NCBI GenBank assembly: GCA_009760855.2 | Contig: WPIO01000118.1 | Location: forward strand, 1,090,001 to 1,154,000 | Length of the DNA stretch: 64,000 bases | From: Cristatella mucedo | Lineage: Eukaryota > Bryozoa > Phylactolaemata > Cristatellidae | Direction: 5' to 3' | Shown here: piece by piece, positions 1 through 55,399 of the stretch | Position numbering within the stretch: the first letter of the stretch is position 1 | Layout: every line of letters starts with the position of its first letter | Program-made: the position numbers and the translations under genes | Notes under the pieces: model-generated | What the model was told of the DNA's origin: nothing | What the model saw: the letters and a program-made list of their open reading frames with translations, nothing else | The model's database searches: none

Positions 1-355
1 GTTTTTATTTCTATTTAAATGTTGTCATGTCAGGAGACGTCGTGACACAAGTCGGAAGTAATCTCTAAACTTTGGAAGCATACCAACTAAAGGCGCGGTC
101 TGCAAAGAATTTGAGGTTTTTACGAGATACGAGTGAACAGATAGATTCCAAAAACCAGGTGACAAAATGCTTAGCCTGGAGGGGGAGTAGATAAGATAGG
201 TAGGCAGGAGCCAAAGAAGAAAGAGACCTGAAAATGAGTGGAAGTCGATGCTTGGCTTGACTGGAAGCCAGTGCAGATCCGCAAGAAGTGGTTTGATGTG
301 GCAACTGCTGCTAAAAAAGCTCGTAGTTTGAGAAAAGACTTCTTTGCTGCCATTT
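1..355 (-). mobile_element. LINE-A fragment (RT C-terminal part)
   Basis: Minus-strand reading gives QAKHRLPLIFRSLSSLAPAYL, then an NLKFFADRAFSWYASKVW-like run. This is the post-RT block shared by all LINE-A copies. It is cut by the window start, so the 3' tail is not seen. Confidence 0.8.
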
Positions 356-925
356 CATTATTGATGAAAAGTAATTTTGTTGTAGGATGATTTTCTTATA
401 CTTTAAGAAAATCGAAATTTTTAGTAACTAAAATACATGTTAAATAATGGCACTGAGTTTTTCCATCAACTAATTCAGTTTTAAAATCCCATTCTTGCAG
501 AGTTTCATGAATCTGGCTTCTTCGAATGCCTAAGTATTTCAATCTTATTTTGCATCTTGACTTCCTAATACAAAGCCATGTGAACGTAGCACAATACTAT
601 GAATTGATAATAATTAGAACCTTTCTACGTACAAGAGGATTTAAAAGCTTCAATACTAAATAAAACATAGACGGCTTTTAGGTTTAGTTTTCCTTACAGA
701 TCTGTACCCTTTTTAACACTTGTAACATTGAAAATTCCCGTAGAACAGCAATACTTTTTACCCAGTCTGTGCTTGCTGACCCAGATTTGTATCTCTATAC
801 TCCTTATATTGCTATATTTTCGTATGAATGAAAATCGCTTCTTAAAAGACTCTTAGTGAATCTAATGCGAACACTAACCGAATTTAATAAAGCAGGACTT
901 TTAGTATTGCGGCGAAACAGGAATC
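356..925. other. AT-rich stretch, nothing recognised
   Basis: No long ORF, repeat or convincing exon. A short segment between TTCTTGCAG (500) and GTATTT (533) has splice-like ends but no recognisable content. Confidence 0.6.
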
Positions 926-930
926 CTTAG

Positions 931-1124
931 TGGCAGCTGCTTTGCCCGTCTGGAGCTACAGTAGCTACTGTTTCACAGCTGCTTCTGCTGCTACTACTGC
1001 TGCTGCTTCTACTGCTGCTACTACTGCTGCTGCTAATGCTGCTAAAGCTGCTACCAACGAGGATGATGATGATGAGGATGACAATGCTCCGGCAGCAGCT
1101 GCTGCTGCAGAAGTTGTGGTTCTG
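931..1124 (+). other. GCT-rich low-complexity stretch; possible coding exon
   Basis: (GCT/ACT/GCA)n lies between a TCCTTAG acceptor-like site and a CTG|GTGAAG donor-like site. It is open on + with phase 1 in and 0 out, encoding an Ala/Thr run then NEDDDDEDDNAP and a second Ala run. Phase 0 out would fit the acceptor at 5302 of the UBR gene. No family motif supports it, and the minus strand is also open with poly-Ser. Safest reading: simple repeat. Confidence 0.3.
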
Positions 1125-1282
1125 GTGAAGGCGTTGTTTTAAGCTCTGCCATGCTCTTTGAATATTGGGTCGTGGCATAATCATCTGTGGGCTTCATGTT
1201 TATCCAGAATCACCTTTGAATTGCATCACAGAATCTCAATTCAGGCTGGCAATAAGGATTGGCTTGTGTCGACAATTCAAGA

Positions 1283-1356
1283 GAAATAGCAATAATAACA
1301 ATAATAATAATAATAAAAGCGCCATCAGAGAACTTGATCTCTTTCCAGGCGCTTTC
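1283..1356 (-). mobile_element. LINE-A 3' tail fragment
   Basis: (AAT)n then AAAAGCGCCATCAGAGAACT and CTCTTTCCAGGCGCTTT. This is the reverse complement of the LINE-A hairpin tail. It joins LTR-element debris within a few bases. Confidence 0.75.
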
Positions 1357-1384
1357 CCTACATCGGCATGCTGTCCAGTGTGTG

Positions 1385-1492
1385 CCGTAGTGATTCTGCA
1401 GCCTTCGCAGAGCTGTGGTCGGTCTCAAATACGGAAGTCCTCGTGATTCGTCCTCTGTGTGCTGGTGCGAGCTGGCAGTGAATATGACTGCT
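1385..1492 (+). mobile_element. LTR-element fragment, shared with 51.67 kb
   Basis: GTAGTGATTCTGCAGCCTTC ... GCAGAGCTGTGG, then CTCTGTGTGCTGGTGCG. This matches, with scattered changes, the sequence just 3' of the zinc-knuckle remnant at 51.67-51.77 kb. A short piece of the same retrotransposon. Confidence 0.55.
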
Positions 1493-2190
1493 ATTACTAG
1501 CCATATGTAAACGAAGGCCCTGTCACACCTGACTACGTTAGGATTTGTTAAATTTCAAATTTTGCCACTAATCATTTGGTCGGGCTTTCTCTACAACATA
1601 TTTCAAATTCATAGAAAGAGATTATATTCTCCGAGAGATTTATGCAAATGTCATAGTGTTATTATTAGAAATAGTGTTTAGAAATGGCCAAACCCATTAT
1701 TTTTTGTAGAACTTTCACAACAATTTATGGCAGTGGTCTATAACATTTAAATTAAAGGTCACGTAGGTTAACAGTCAATTGCTTTGATGAGCTAACATAT
1801 ACGTGGCTTCTTTTCGTGTGTCTTCTGCTTACGCGGTATCCCAATTCAAAGTGGGTCCATGTCGTCAGGATCCTACAAATATTTGTTTGGGTAGCTCGAC
1901 AGCTACATGAGGCTAAAAGTCTTAAGTTAAATGCAGCCATCTCTAGCAAGCACTTTGTGGTAACAAGTCTAGACAGAGTAGTTACATTAAATATGCTTAA
2001 ATTTCACTCTCACTTGAATTTTATCCCAAACATAATTAGAAACATGTACAAATGAGAAAAGATGTGTGTCACAATAACTACTTTGTCTCTGTGGATAACG
2101 TATTGCTTAGTTGTGCATAATCACTGTAAGAATGTCATTATTAGTTTATTAGATGTTTTTAATATGTAATTTTTAATTTAATGGGTTCTC
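1493..2190. other. Unassigned AT-rich sequence
   Basis: An open + frame (1816-2055) has no recognisable motif or splice context. I see no repeat match within the window. Confidence 0.5.
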
Positions 2191-2194
2191 GGTA

Positions 2195-2870
2195 GCAGGT
2201 TAATGTAACTAAACGCGACGTATCTCGTTGTAGCTCCATAAAGCCACAAAGACTATGTGGGTGTTACGCAGGAGAGTTTTGTATAGCACACTCACAGCGT
2301 AAGCGGCTTTCGCTAAGCATTCCGTAGCCCACAGACTTCGTCTCTCGCAACGATGAGAAACTAGGAATAATAGCTGATTCAGGAGAGAAGCCGAAGTAGT
2401 GAGCAGTATGGAAGTAACAAGTCAGGACCACTGAAAAGGATAAGCCATAGTCGGCAACAAGAGAGTAGTTGTCGTTGTGTAAGAATTGTGGAAGCGAGTT
2501 TCACAATCTAGGACCTGCAGAGCTAAACCTTCTGTCGCAAAGGGTCTTTAAGCGAAGGAATAGAACGGCTAATTTTTCGTCCGCGCAGGACCCGAGGGCA
2601 CGAAGAGGCTGAAACTGGTGAGGCAGTTCAGCTAGGTACGGAGGAGCCAAGCCGTGGCGGGCCTTGTGTGTCAGCGTAAGAACTTTACTCTGAATCTTTT
2701 GCTCCAACGGCATCTATCTAGCTTTTCTAGCAAAGAAGACACGGGGTCAACCATCTGGGACTTGAAGACTAGCCTTGCAGCCATATTCATAGTCAGCTGC
2801 AGTGGCGTAGTCGTTTTCCTAGGTAGCCCTGCCAAAAGAAATTTCAATAAAGGAAATTTCAAGCCGAGAC
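2195..2870 (-). mobile_element. LINE-B copy, 5'-truncated
   Basis: Minus reading gives GLPRKTTTPLQLTMNMAARL, then LTHKARHGLAPPYLAELPHQ and SAGPRL. These are the LINE-B RT C-terminal blocks. The 3' UTR with the GGGTGTTACGCAGGAGAGTT motif is at low coordinates. Frameshifted and dead. Confidence 0.8.
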
Positions 2871-3570
2871 AGAACTGAGGAGCTAGTTAATTTTTTTTGC
2901 AAGCCCTTGTCGAAGATAGCTCATAATCTTGGATATGGATCAGACGTGAGGTTAGCTGTAAAAGCCGTCTACTAAATGAAGCTTTCAAAATTGAAGCCAC
3001 GGTAGAAAACGACAACTGAATTAAGACCACGTGGTGATGGTCACTTAACAGCACCTACTATTACAAGAGCAGTCTTTTAATCCTGCCATGCGCTTCGGAT
3101 GTCCTATGAGCACTAGTTGTCTTCAAGGGTACCCTTTGCTATACCTTCAGTTTTTTAAGTGCTTTGAGGGATTATCGATAACTTCCTAATCTATTGGTCC
3201 AAATCAATAATGCTCCCACTGTAATGCTTTATATGCTCGTCGAAGTAGAACGGGGTAGCAGGGATTTGAGTCATTCTGGCAATATGAGGCGTGTCTCGTT
3301 TATTATCAAAAAGTCTTGACTAAACTAAACTATAATTATATACTATTTCATTTTCAAAAGCTTTAATATTTATTTAATGAAATAGGGAAGATGAAAAAGA
3401 ACATCGATCAGCAACATTTAAGAAATCGCAACGAATCTAGTGGTTATATTTGCTATACAAATTTAAAGTGTGCGGTTTAATTTATGATACTTACAAACTC
3501 AATTAGAGCTCTTGCAACGTCCGATGTAGCAATCGCATTTAAATGAATAACAATAGACCTATATGATTGA
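2871..3570. other. Unassigned sequence
   Basis: No coding or repeat signal that I can support. Confidence 0.5.
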
Positions 3571-3571
3571 G

Positions 3572-4792
3572 AGGCAGCAGAGTATTGATGTGAATGAACA
3601 AATATCATCCTAGGTACCACTGAAATATGGGGTACATCAGGGCTCCGTCCTAGGTCTGGTTTTTTTCACGGTTTATACTCTCCCTCACGCTTGATGTGAT
3701 TGCCAAGCACAATCTAGGCTTTCACTTCTATACGAACTAAATTTATTTATACCTTTGGTTTGATCTCTCTCAGCCTTCGAGCACCCCGAATTCTCTCAAC
3801 TCTCTTGCTGCATGTATTGATGACATCCCCATATGGATGGCAGCAAAGTCTCTTAAACTAAATGATACTAAAACTAACTTATTGCTTATGGGCAAATCCA
3901 GTGTGATTCGGAAATTAGAAAGGCTAACGCTCAAAGTTGGCTCTGGCAGCATATCTCTTGTTGAATCAGCTCAAAATCTAGGTGTCACATTCCAAAATGA
4001 CCTCATGGTATGCGACCACATCAACCCCACAATCAAGTATGCCTACTTTCAAATACATAACATGATAAAAGTCGGGCCTGTTTAGATAAGGATAATGCGT
4101 CTAACTTGGTCCATGCATTCGCAACATCTCTTTTTGGTTTCTGTAATTCACTTGCTGCTGGCCTACTAGAATGTGCAATCACTGGCAGCTAGTACAAAAC
4201 TCTGCAGCTAGGCAGGTCTTTCGTGAGCCTCTAAATTACTACATCAACCACTTCGCACCGAACTGCACTGGCTCCTAGTCCAGCAAGCATATGACTTCAA
4301 GGTTTTATTGCTCACTTTTAGGTAACTTCATTCTTTGGCTCCAGCCTATCTCTCGGATCTACTCCCCCACCAGGCCAAGCATCGTACCACCCGCTTTTCG
4401 GAACCAAAAAATCTCAAATCCTTTGACCGTGCAATTGGTTTGCATGCTACCAAAGCCTGGAACTCACTCTCGTCTTGCCTTAGAACATCCCCTGACTTGA
4501 CCACATTTAAAATTAACTTTAAAACACACCTATTTAGGACAGCATTCAGTGGGTCACTAAGGTTCATTCTTCTCGTGCTTATGAGTGTTGCCATTATACA
4601 TGCTGCCACCAACCACACTTACATGCTGACCCTGTGCACTTTTTACCATGTTATTTGTGTTGTTTATCAAGCATGACGTTACTCACCATTCAATCGTGTT
4701 TACCTTCGCAGAAAAAGAATTTAAAGCACCTAGAGAGAGATTGACTTCTCTGAGGGCGCTTTTTCTAGGACTTTAGTGTTATAGTTATTATT
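3572..4792 (+). mobile_element. LINE-A copy, RT to 3' tail
   Basis: Starts in the segment before PQGSVLGP and runs through WMAAKSLKLNDTKTNLLLMG, the SISLVESAQNLGV block and APAYLSDLLPHQAKHRTTRF to the hairpin tail and a short ATT run. Several stops and frameshifts. The YADD box is lost. Confidence 0.85.
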
Positions 4793-4984
4793 ACTAGATC
4801 ACAAACCAATTAAGACTGACCTTGAAGCCATCCAGCATATGGCTTTTTCGATATAAAAACCAATTGTGAATAATTTCTCTTTAATGAGCTTCTAAATCAT
4901 ATTAGTAATATTATTAATACACTTGGTACAGCTCCTTCGTTAAACTTAGTCTTTATCTGGGCACTTCGGATTTGCTGCAAATTA

Positions 4985-5200
4985 AGGTCTATCATAATAA
5001 TAATCATAAAACACTTGACATAAAGACTTTAGATAACTTAATCTCTGTTCTGGCACTTCACGTTTCCTGCTAAGGAAGCACCACTGGCTGATTACCCGTA
5101 GCACGCTCAGTGACAACATGCATACCATGGTTAGGTGTGACGTGCACAGGGTCATCACGAAAATATGGTTAGCAACAGAATGCAAAATGTCAGCCTATTT
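4985..5200 (-). mobile_element. LINE-A 3'-end fragment
   Basis: ATAATAATAATCAT is followed by the degenerate tail (GATAACTTAATCTCTGTTC) and the CATGGTTAGGTGTGAC 3' UTR segment. It ends about 100 bp before UBR exon 1. Confidence 0.75.
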
Positions 5201-5302
5201 TGCATAAGAAGCTGCATCGTTTTGGGTAAACTTTTTTCTCATCAGTGTGATGTCCTAGAGTAAGAATTAAATATGTTTACGATCTGACGTGATTTATTGT
5301 AG

Positions 5303-49960
<44,658 letters not shown>

Positions 49961-50200
49961 TATTAAAGTGGTGGAACTGATTAATTTCTCCCGGTTTCTT
50001 ATTACGACCACAGCCTGGAATTTTTAGATACTGTGTGCTTTAAGGTAGATTTCATGCTATTTGTCAAGAAAGTACAATTTTTGTTACCGAATGATTGCTC
50101 TTAATACTACTACGTAAATATAAATCTTTTACGATTGATTTAGTGAGGTGGTATAAGCACGTAAGCCGTAGGCGCTTGTGGTCATATTATTCACTGCAGT
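49961..50200 (+). other. Probable UBR 3' UTR
   Basis: AT-rich sequence after the stop. ATTAAA is at 49962. It ends at the (AAT)n of the next LINE-A. Confidence 0.4.
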
Positions 50201-50204
50201 CAGT

Positions 50205-50238
<34 letters not shown>

Positions 50239-50788
50239 CCCTTGATACAATGCCATCAGAGAACTCAATCTCTGTTTTGGCCCTTTACAATTGCTGCAAA
50301 AGAAACAATTTTTTTTGAATGTTGAGTGGCATCATGTTTGATGAACAACATGAATAATATGGTTAAGGGGTAACATGCACAGGGTCAGCATGCAAGTTTG
50401 GTTAGTAGCAGCATGTGCAGTGTCAGCACCCATAAGCACGTGAATAATGAATCACAGGTACCTACTAAATGCTGTCTTAAATTAGTGAGCTTTTAGTTTC
50501 TTTTTAAATGTGGTCAAATTGGAGGATGTTCTTACCCAAGTTGGGAGTGAGTTCCGGGCTTTAGGAGCATACGAACGAAGTGCACGGTCTCCAAAGGATT
50601 GGCGGTTTATACGAGGTACAGGTAAACAGTTAGATTCCCAAAAGCGGCTGGTGCGATGCTTGTCCTGGTGGGGGAATAGATCTGATAAATTGGCTGGACC
50701 CAAGGAACGGAGAGACCTTAAAGAGAGCGACATAACCTTGAAGTTGATCCGTTTCTTGAGTGGTAGCAAGTGCAGACCGAGCCATGAT
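50205..50788 (-). mobile_element. LINE-A 3' half with (AAT)n
   Basis: (AAT)n of about 10 units, tail, 3' UTR, then a minus frame with LGPANLSDLFPHQDKHRTSR and LPVPRINRQSFGDRALRSYA, PKARNSLP. It ends in the MLPLKKRINFKV segment. Confidence 0.82.
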
Positions 50789-50789
50789 T

Positions 50790-50965
50790 ATGGCCAGCAG
50801 ATTTGTGGAGCTGCCTATATATTGCATGCCATGCCGGTTTATGGGAGAGGGTTTATATGGGCGAGTCTTGGCCTGCAGAAAAAGGGAGTTGGTAACCTGG
50901 TGGATGGCAGGACACCTGTGTACCAGACTGCTGCTTTCTCTAGCGAGATTATACGTCTTCATTAA
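50790..50965 (+). mobile_element. Possible LTR or 5' leader of gypsy-like element
   Basis: TGTGGAGCTGCCTATATATT and GAGGGTTTATATGGGCGAGT: GC-rich with TATA-like runs, placed ahead of the gag remnant. No second copy, so tentative. Confidence 0.3.
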
Positions 50966-51054
50966 TCCGCTGTTCTGTTTTTTATGCTATCGCATACGTT
51001 CTGACTAAGAAAACTTTAAGATGCAAGCTATTGAGGAGCGAAGATTAGCATAAA

Positions 51055-51770
51055 CAAAATATTAAAAAAGCAGCAGTTTCGCCTTTTGACGAAACCAGAT
51101 ACGTCCCCGGGTGGCTGACTCGGTTCAAGAGGTTGGCCGATGCAATGAATTGACGACTTGAGAATTTTTTGTACACTTTTTCTTACGGGTATGCCATATT
51201 TGAAGGTGTCCCTTAGGTGGCAAAGGAGGACTATGCTAAGGTAAAAAGGTGCTGCTGGCTGCATTCTCGCCGAGTTGTTTTGATGCTTACGACGAATTTA
51301 CCTCACGTTGCCTTGAGAAAGGCAAATATGCTGATGTATATTGGTCGAACTTAAATCTATTTGCTGGACTGGTCGCTGGAGATTTCGTTAAATGAACCTT
51401 TGCGGCTGGACTGCCAGAGGCTGCAAAGAGGCAGCTCCAAGCCTCATGCAAATTTGCATACTACCAAGACATATTCTTGTCGAGATGGCTCGCATCATAG
51501 TGAAGATTCACGGCATCCGGAGCCCTGCAGACGATTGCTTTGCGTCCGGCACTCTTTCGGGACGCAGGCATAGGCTCACTGGGATGTTGTGTGTTTCCTG
51601 TGCAAGGCCGTCGGGCACAACAGTCATGACTGTCCTTCCAATGTCCATCGCCTCTCAAGTGTAATTCCATAGTGATTTTGCAGCCTTTGCAAAGCTGTGA
51701 TTCGTCTTAACTATGGAGGTTCGTGCGGTTTGTCCTGTGTGTGCTGGTGCTTTCTGGTAGTTATGGTTGA
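51055..51770 (+). mobile_element. Gypsy-like gag remnant with zinc knuckle
   Basis: KAAVSPFDETRYVPGWLTRF begins a gag. AAFSPSCFDAYDEFTSRCLE, KGKYADVYWSNLNLFAGLVA and FAAGLPEAAKRQLQASC follow, then CFLCKAVGHNSHDC at about 51591-51632. That is an intact CX2CX4HX4C knuckle. Several stops and frameshifts. No protease or RT follows. Confidence 0.7.
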
Positions 51771-52720
51771 ACAAGAAGTCGCGGAGCTTCGTGCTTTTCA
51801 AGCTCAGCACACATTATTAAATGTACGAACACGTCAAAATAGAAATAGATTTAAGGTTCGACTCGGGCACTTGCAAACAAGGTCGACGTATGCAGTCCTT
51901 GCCCGATTGCAGGCAATGCTTAGGCAATGTCATACTGTACTAGCCGCTAGTTTAGAAGACACCCCGGCCCCTTTGTAATTGCAAGCTCGCATTTCGTGCG
52001 ATTTTTTATCCGAATATATAATTCAGTATAGAAGTGATAATTTCTATAAGAGACCTAAATTAAGGTTAAGATTAGATTCACTTATAATGATATTAATAAA
52101 AATCATTAAAATCAGGCATGCCCAAAGTAAAATGCTGCGTGTCTTGCTTGTGATCTAGTCTCTTTTCCGGGGATGGTTGTATTGGCCCCTTTGCTATCAC
52201 TTAATGTCCATTGCTGACAGTTAACGAGCAAACTAGCTTGGAAATGCCATGTTTTGACTTTTGACTCGGAAAATTGGATCTTCAACCTGCCAATTTTTTG
52301 TCCAAGTCTCCAAGGGTTATGGCATTTGCCTAAGAAAATTGCTATTCATGGCTATGCATTTTTCACACATATTGGTTTGAAAGTATATCCCTGCTCAATG
52401 AGATATAAAATACAGCAATTGATGATTCTTGCGGTCAATTTCTCGTCGGTTTACCAAGATTTGCATAGTCTTTGCCATTGCCTTTGGTTGCTGTGCATCG
52501 ATAAATACTAACGTGCAAAATAACTTTGACATTCTACGGTTTAAATATAAATTCTTAAAACAAGTTCGACGACTTCTGTTTCTTTTCATAGCAAATTTTA
52601 TTTCGAGTTGCCGTGAATTTCAGTGGGTTTCTGAACGGCTATATAGCACCATATCACATGCTTTTCGTGAGCACGTCCCTGCGGCCTCTTCAGTCAAGGA
52701 CCGGAGAGACCATCTTGCTT
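51771..52720. other. Unassigned AT-rich sequence
   Basis: Open frames at 52254-52511 and 52429-52740 carry no motif I recognise. Confidence 0.45.
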
Positions 52721-52724
52721 CAAG

Positions 52725-52990
52725 ACATACCCCGACTTGACCACATTTCAAAAGCAACTAGAAATGCATCTATTGATTACAGCATAAATTAGGTCCACGT
52801 GAGTGAGTCATGCTGACCCTGTGCATGTCACCCCTAACCATGTTATTAATTTTGTTTGTTTTTCAAGCATGATTTTACTTACCATTTAATTGTATTTCCC
52901 TTAGCAGCAAATGAAAAGCGCCTAAAGAGAGATTAAGTTCTCTGTGGGCGCTTTATCAAGTACATCAATCACATTATTATTATTATTCTA
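52725..52990 (+). mobile_element. LINE-A 3' end, first of three tandem tails
   Basis: CCCCGACTTGACCACATTTC, 3' UTR, AAAAGCGCCTAAAGAGAGAT, GTGGGCGCTTTATCAAGTAC and ATT run. Confidence 0.82.
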
Positions 52991-53065
52991 CAGCAAATGT
53001 AAAGCGCCTAGAGAGAGATTAAGTTCTCTGAGGGCGCCTTATCAAGTGAATTATTATTATTATTA
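52991..53065 (+). mobile_element. LINE-A hairpin tail, second in tandem
   Basis: CAGCAAATGTAAAGCGCCTA through GAGGGCGCCTTATCAAGTGA to (ATT)n. Only about 75 bp long. Confidence 0.85.
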
Positions 53066-53290
53066 TTACTAGGTTCGCTTATGCTTGCTGACACTGCCCA
53101 TGGTGCCACTAACCATATACGCATGCTGATCCTCTGCATGTCACTGCTAATCTTTGTATGCTTTTTCACTGAGCAAGCTACAGCTAACCGTTTGACCATA
53201 AATCCTTGAGAGCAACACAGAATTACCATGACACAGATTTAGTTCTTTGAGGGTGCTATAGTAAACGTGTTACTATTATTGTTATTGCAA
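53066..53290 (+). mobile_element. LINE-A-related 3' UTR, third in tandem
   Basis: TTCGCTTATGCTTGCTGACA, then a diverged tail (AGTTCTTTGAGGGTGCTATA) and ATTATTGTTATTG. Same subfamily as 14.6 kb. Confidence 0.65.
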
Positions 53291-53860
53291 CTTCGAATAG
53301 AGTAGCTGTCATAGCTTGTCATGCATTCCTCAAGATTGTCTTTCAGCAATAAGTTAAAGTATAATAATTTTACGTTGAACAACGTGCTTCGTAATATTCA
53401 TTCAGAATTAGAGCATTGATATACCGTTTTCGTTGAATTTAGCGATCAGATTATTGAGGATTGCTGTAATTTGCTGGTCATCGCAGTTGTTTGTTGCGAA
53501 TTGGTGCACTCTAGTGAAGCTAATTGTAGTACGATCAAGTAATCGGAGTAAACAACAATCAGAGCTTAGGCCAAGCGGCTAGAATAATTAATGCTTCGGG
53601 TGTATGTGTTCTGATGGCTTTGCTGCTGATTTCTGTGAATTGTGCTAGGTTATGGTATGGGACCTATCCGTTGCCTCCGAAAACATTAGGTTGTGCATTG
53701 TAATGGAAATGCTCGAGATGTATTGCCATTTTGAGCTTGCACATTGAAACTGAGCCTAGAATTATATACTATGTATGTCGAACCTTTGCGTTCCCATCTG
53801 AGAATAAATTTCAAAGCTTGCAGCAGAGTCGATTGGTACTAGGAGAATTAGCAGTATTAG
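53291..53860. other. Unassigned
   Basis: No feature supported. Confidence 0.45.
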
Positions 53861-53864
53861 CAGG

Positions 53865-55045
53865 ATTAGGTCCGGTTCTTTTCACGGTCTATACTCTTCC
53901 TCTTGCTGATGTGATTGCCGAGAACAGTCTAGGCTTTCACTTCTATGAGGATGGAACTCAGTTCTACCTTTGCTTTGATCCCTCACAGCCTTCGAGTACC
54001 TCAAATTCTTTCAACTCACTTGCTGCATGTATTGATGGCATCCTCACATGAATGGCAGCAAATTTTCTAACACTAAACAATGATATACTCTCTTATTAGC
54101 TATGGGCAAACCCAGTGTGATTCAGAAATTGGAAAGGCTGACGCTTACATTGGCTCTTCCAGCACATCTCCTGGTAAATCAGCTCAAAATTTGGTGTTAT
54201 GTTCCAAAGTGACACCTCAGTAGATGACCACATCAGCTCCACAGTCAAGTCTGACTACTTTCAGCTACATAACATTGCTAAAATTCGGGCTTGTTTAGAT
54301 AAGGATACCACGTCCATGTTGGTCCATACATTCATGTCATCTAGCCCCGACTTCTGCAACTCACTGCTTACTGGCCTACCGGGATGTGCGATCAGGCAAT
54401 TACAGCTCGTGCAAAACTCTGCAGCACGGCTTGTCTGTCGTGAGCATCACAGTTGCCACATCACACCCCTTTTCGCCGACCTGCATTGGCTACCGGTCAA
54501 GCAACGGATTGACTTCAAAAGATTTTTGCTCACTTGTAGGTCACTTTATTCGTGAGCCCCAGCCTATCTCTCAGATCTCCTTCCCCTGCAGGCCAAACAT
54601 CGTACCACCAGCTTTTCGGAATCCAACAGTCTACGAATACCTCGAACAAACCTCAAATCCTTTGGAGACCGTGCATGTAGTTGTATGCTTCCAAAGCCTG
54701 GAACCCCATCCCGAATTGCTTCAGAACATCCCCTGACTTGACCAGATTTAAAAAGAACTTACAAACACACCTACTAAGGACAACATTTAGTGGGTTCCTG
54801 CGATTCGTCCTTGATGTGCTTATGGGTGCTGGCACTGTGCATGCTGTCACTCACCATATTCGCATGCTGACCCTGTGCATGTCACCTCTAACCATGTTAT
54901 GGATGTTGTTTCTTTATCAAGCATGATATTACTCACCATTCAATTGCATTTGACTTTTCAGCAAATCTAAGGCGCCTAGAGAGAGATTGAGTTCTCTGAG
55001 GGCGCTTTATCAAAAAACACCATACAATTATTATTATTAATAGAA
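53865..55045 (+). mobile_element. LINE-A copy, palm to tail
   Basis: GPVLFTVYTLPLADVIAENS, FYEDGTQFYLCF (YADD changed to YEDG), a KPSVIQKLERLT-type segment and a 118-codon frame 54199-54555 with DDHISSTVKSDYFQLHNIAK and CHITPLFADLHWLPVKQRID. Hairpin tail at 54970. Confidence 0.85.
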
Positions 55046-55395
55046 AGGCTTGAAAGTTAAGCTGCTATGTCTTAGACTTGAATTTCAAGGTAAGAGTTCA
55101 GCCATTCTGCTACCCCGTTCCAGTGTCTTCGAAAGTATCGGAAGAAGTGACTATGGGTGGAAATTTCCTAATTTATATTAGCAAAGTTAATCTTTCCATA
55201 ATTATAGTTTGCTTACAAGCGTATTGAAAGGTGCCGGGACATAGACATAAGTAAATGATATATTTATAATCCGATTAACGCATAAAAGTGGCAGAATTAA
55301 TAGTTTTACAAACAAATAGAAAGGAAGTCGCTCCAGAGGAACAGCCGTCTTCTTGATTGAGCTATCAGCCTGTAATATGGTGACTCGTGGATTCC
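55046..55395. other. Unassigned
   Basis: No feature supported. Confidence 0.45.
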
Positions 55396-55399
55396 TTGA

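Noticed and set aside
930-1142. A confident Ala-rich gene
   Set aside because: Simple GCT repeat is open on both strands; kept only as a possible exon.
1816-2055. 79-codon + ORF
   Set aside because: No motif, no splice context and an overlapping minus ORF; composition not distinctive.
52254-52740. Two overlapping ORFs as a possible gene
   Set aside because: No motif, no coherent splice sites, and the second runs into a LINE-A copy.
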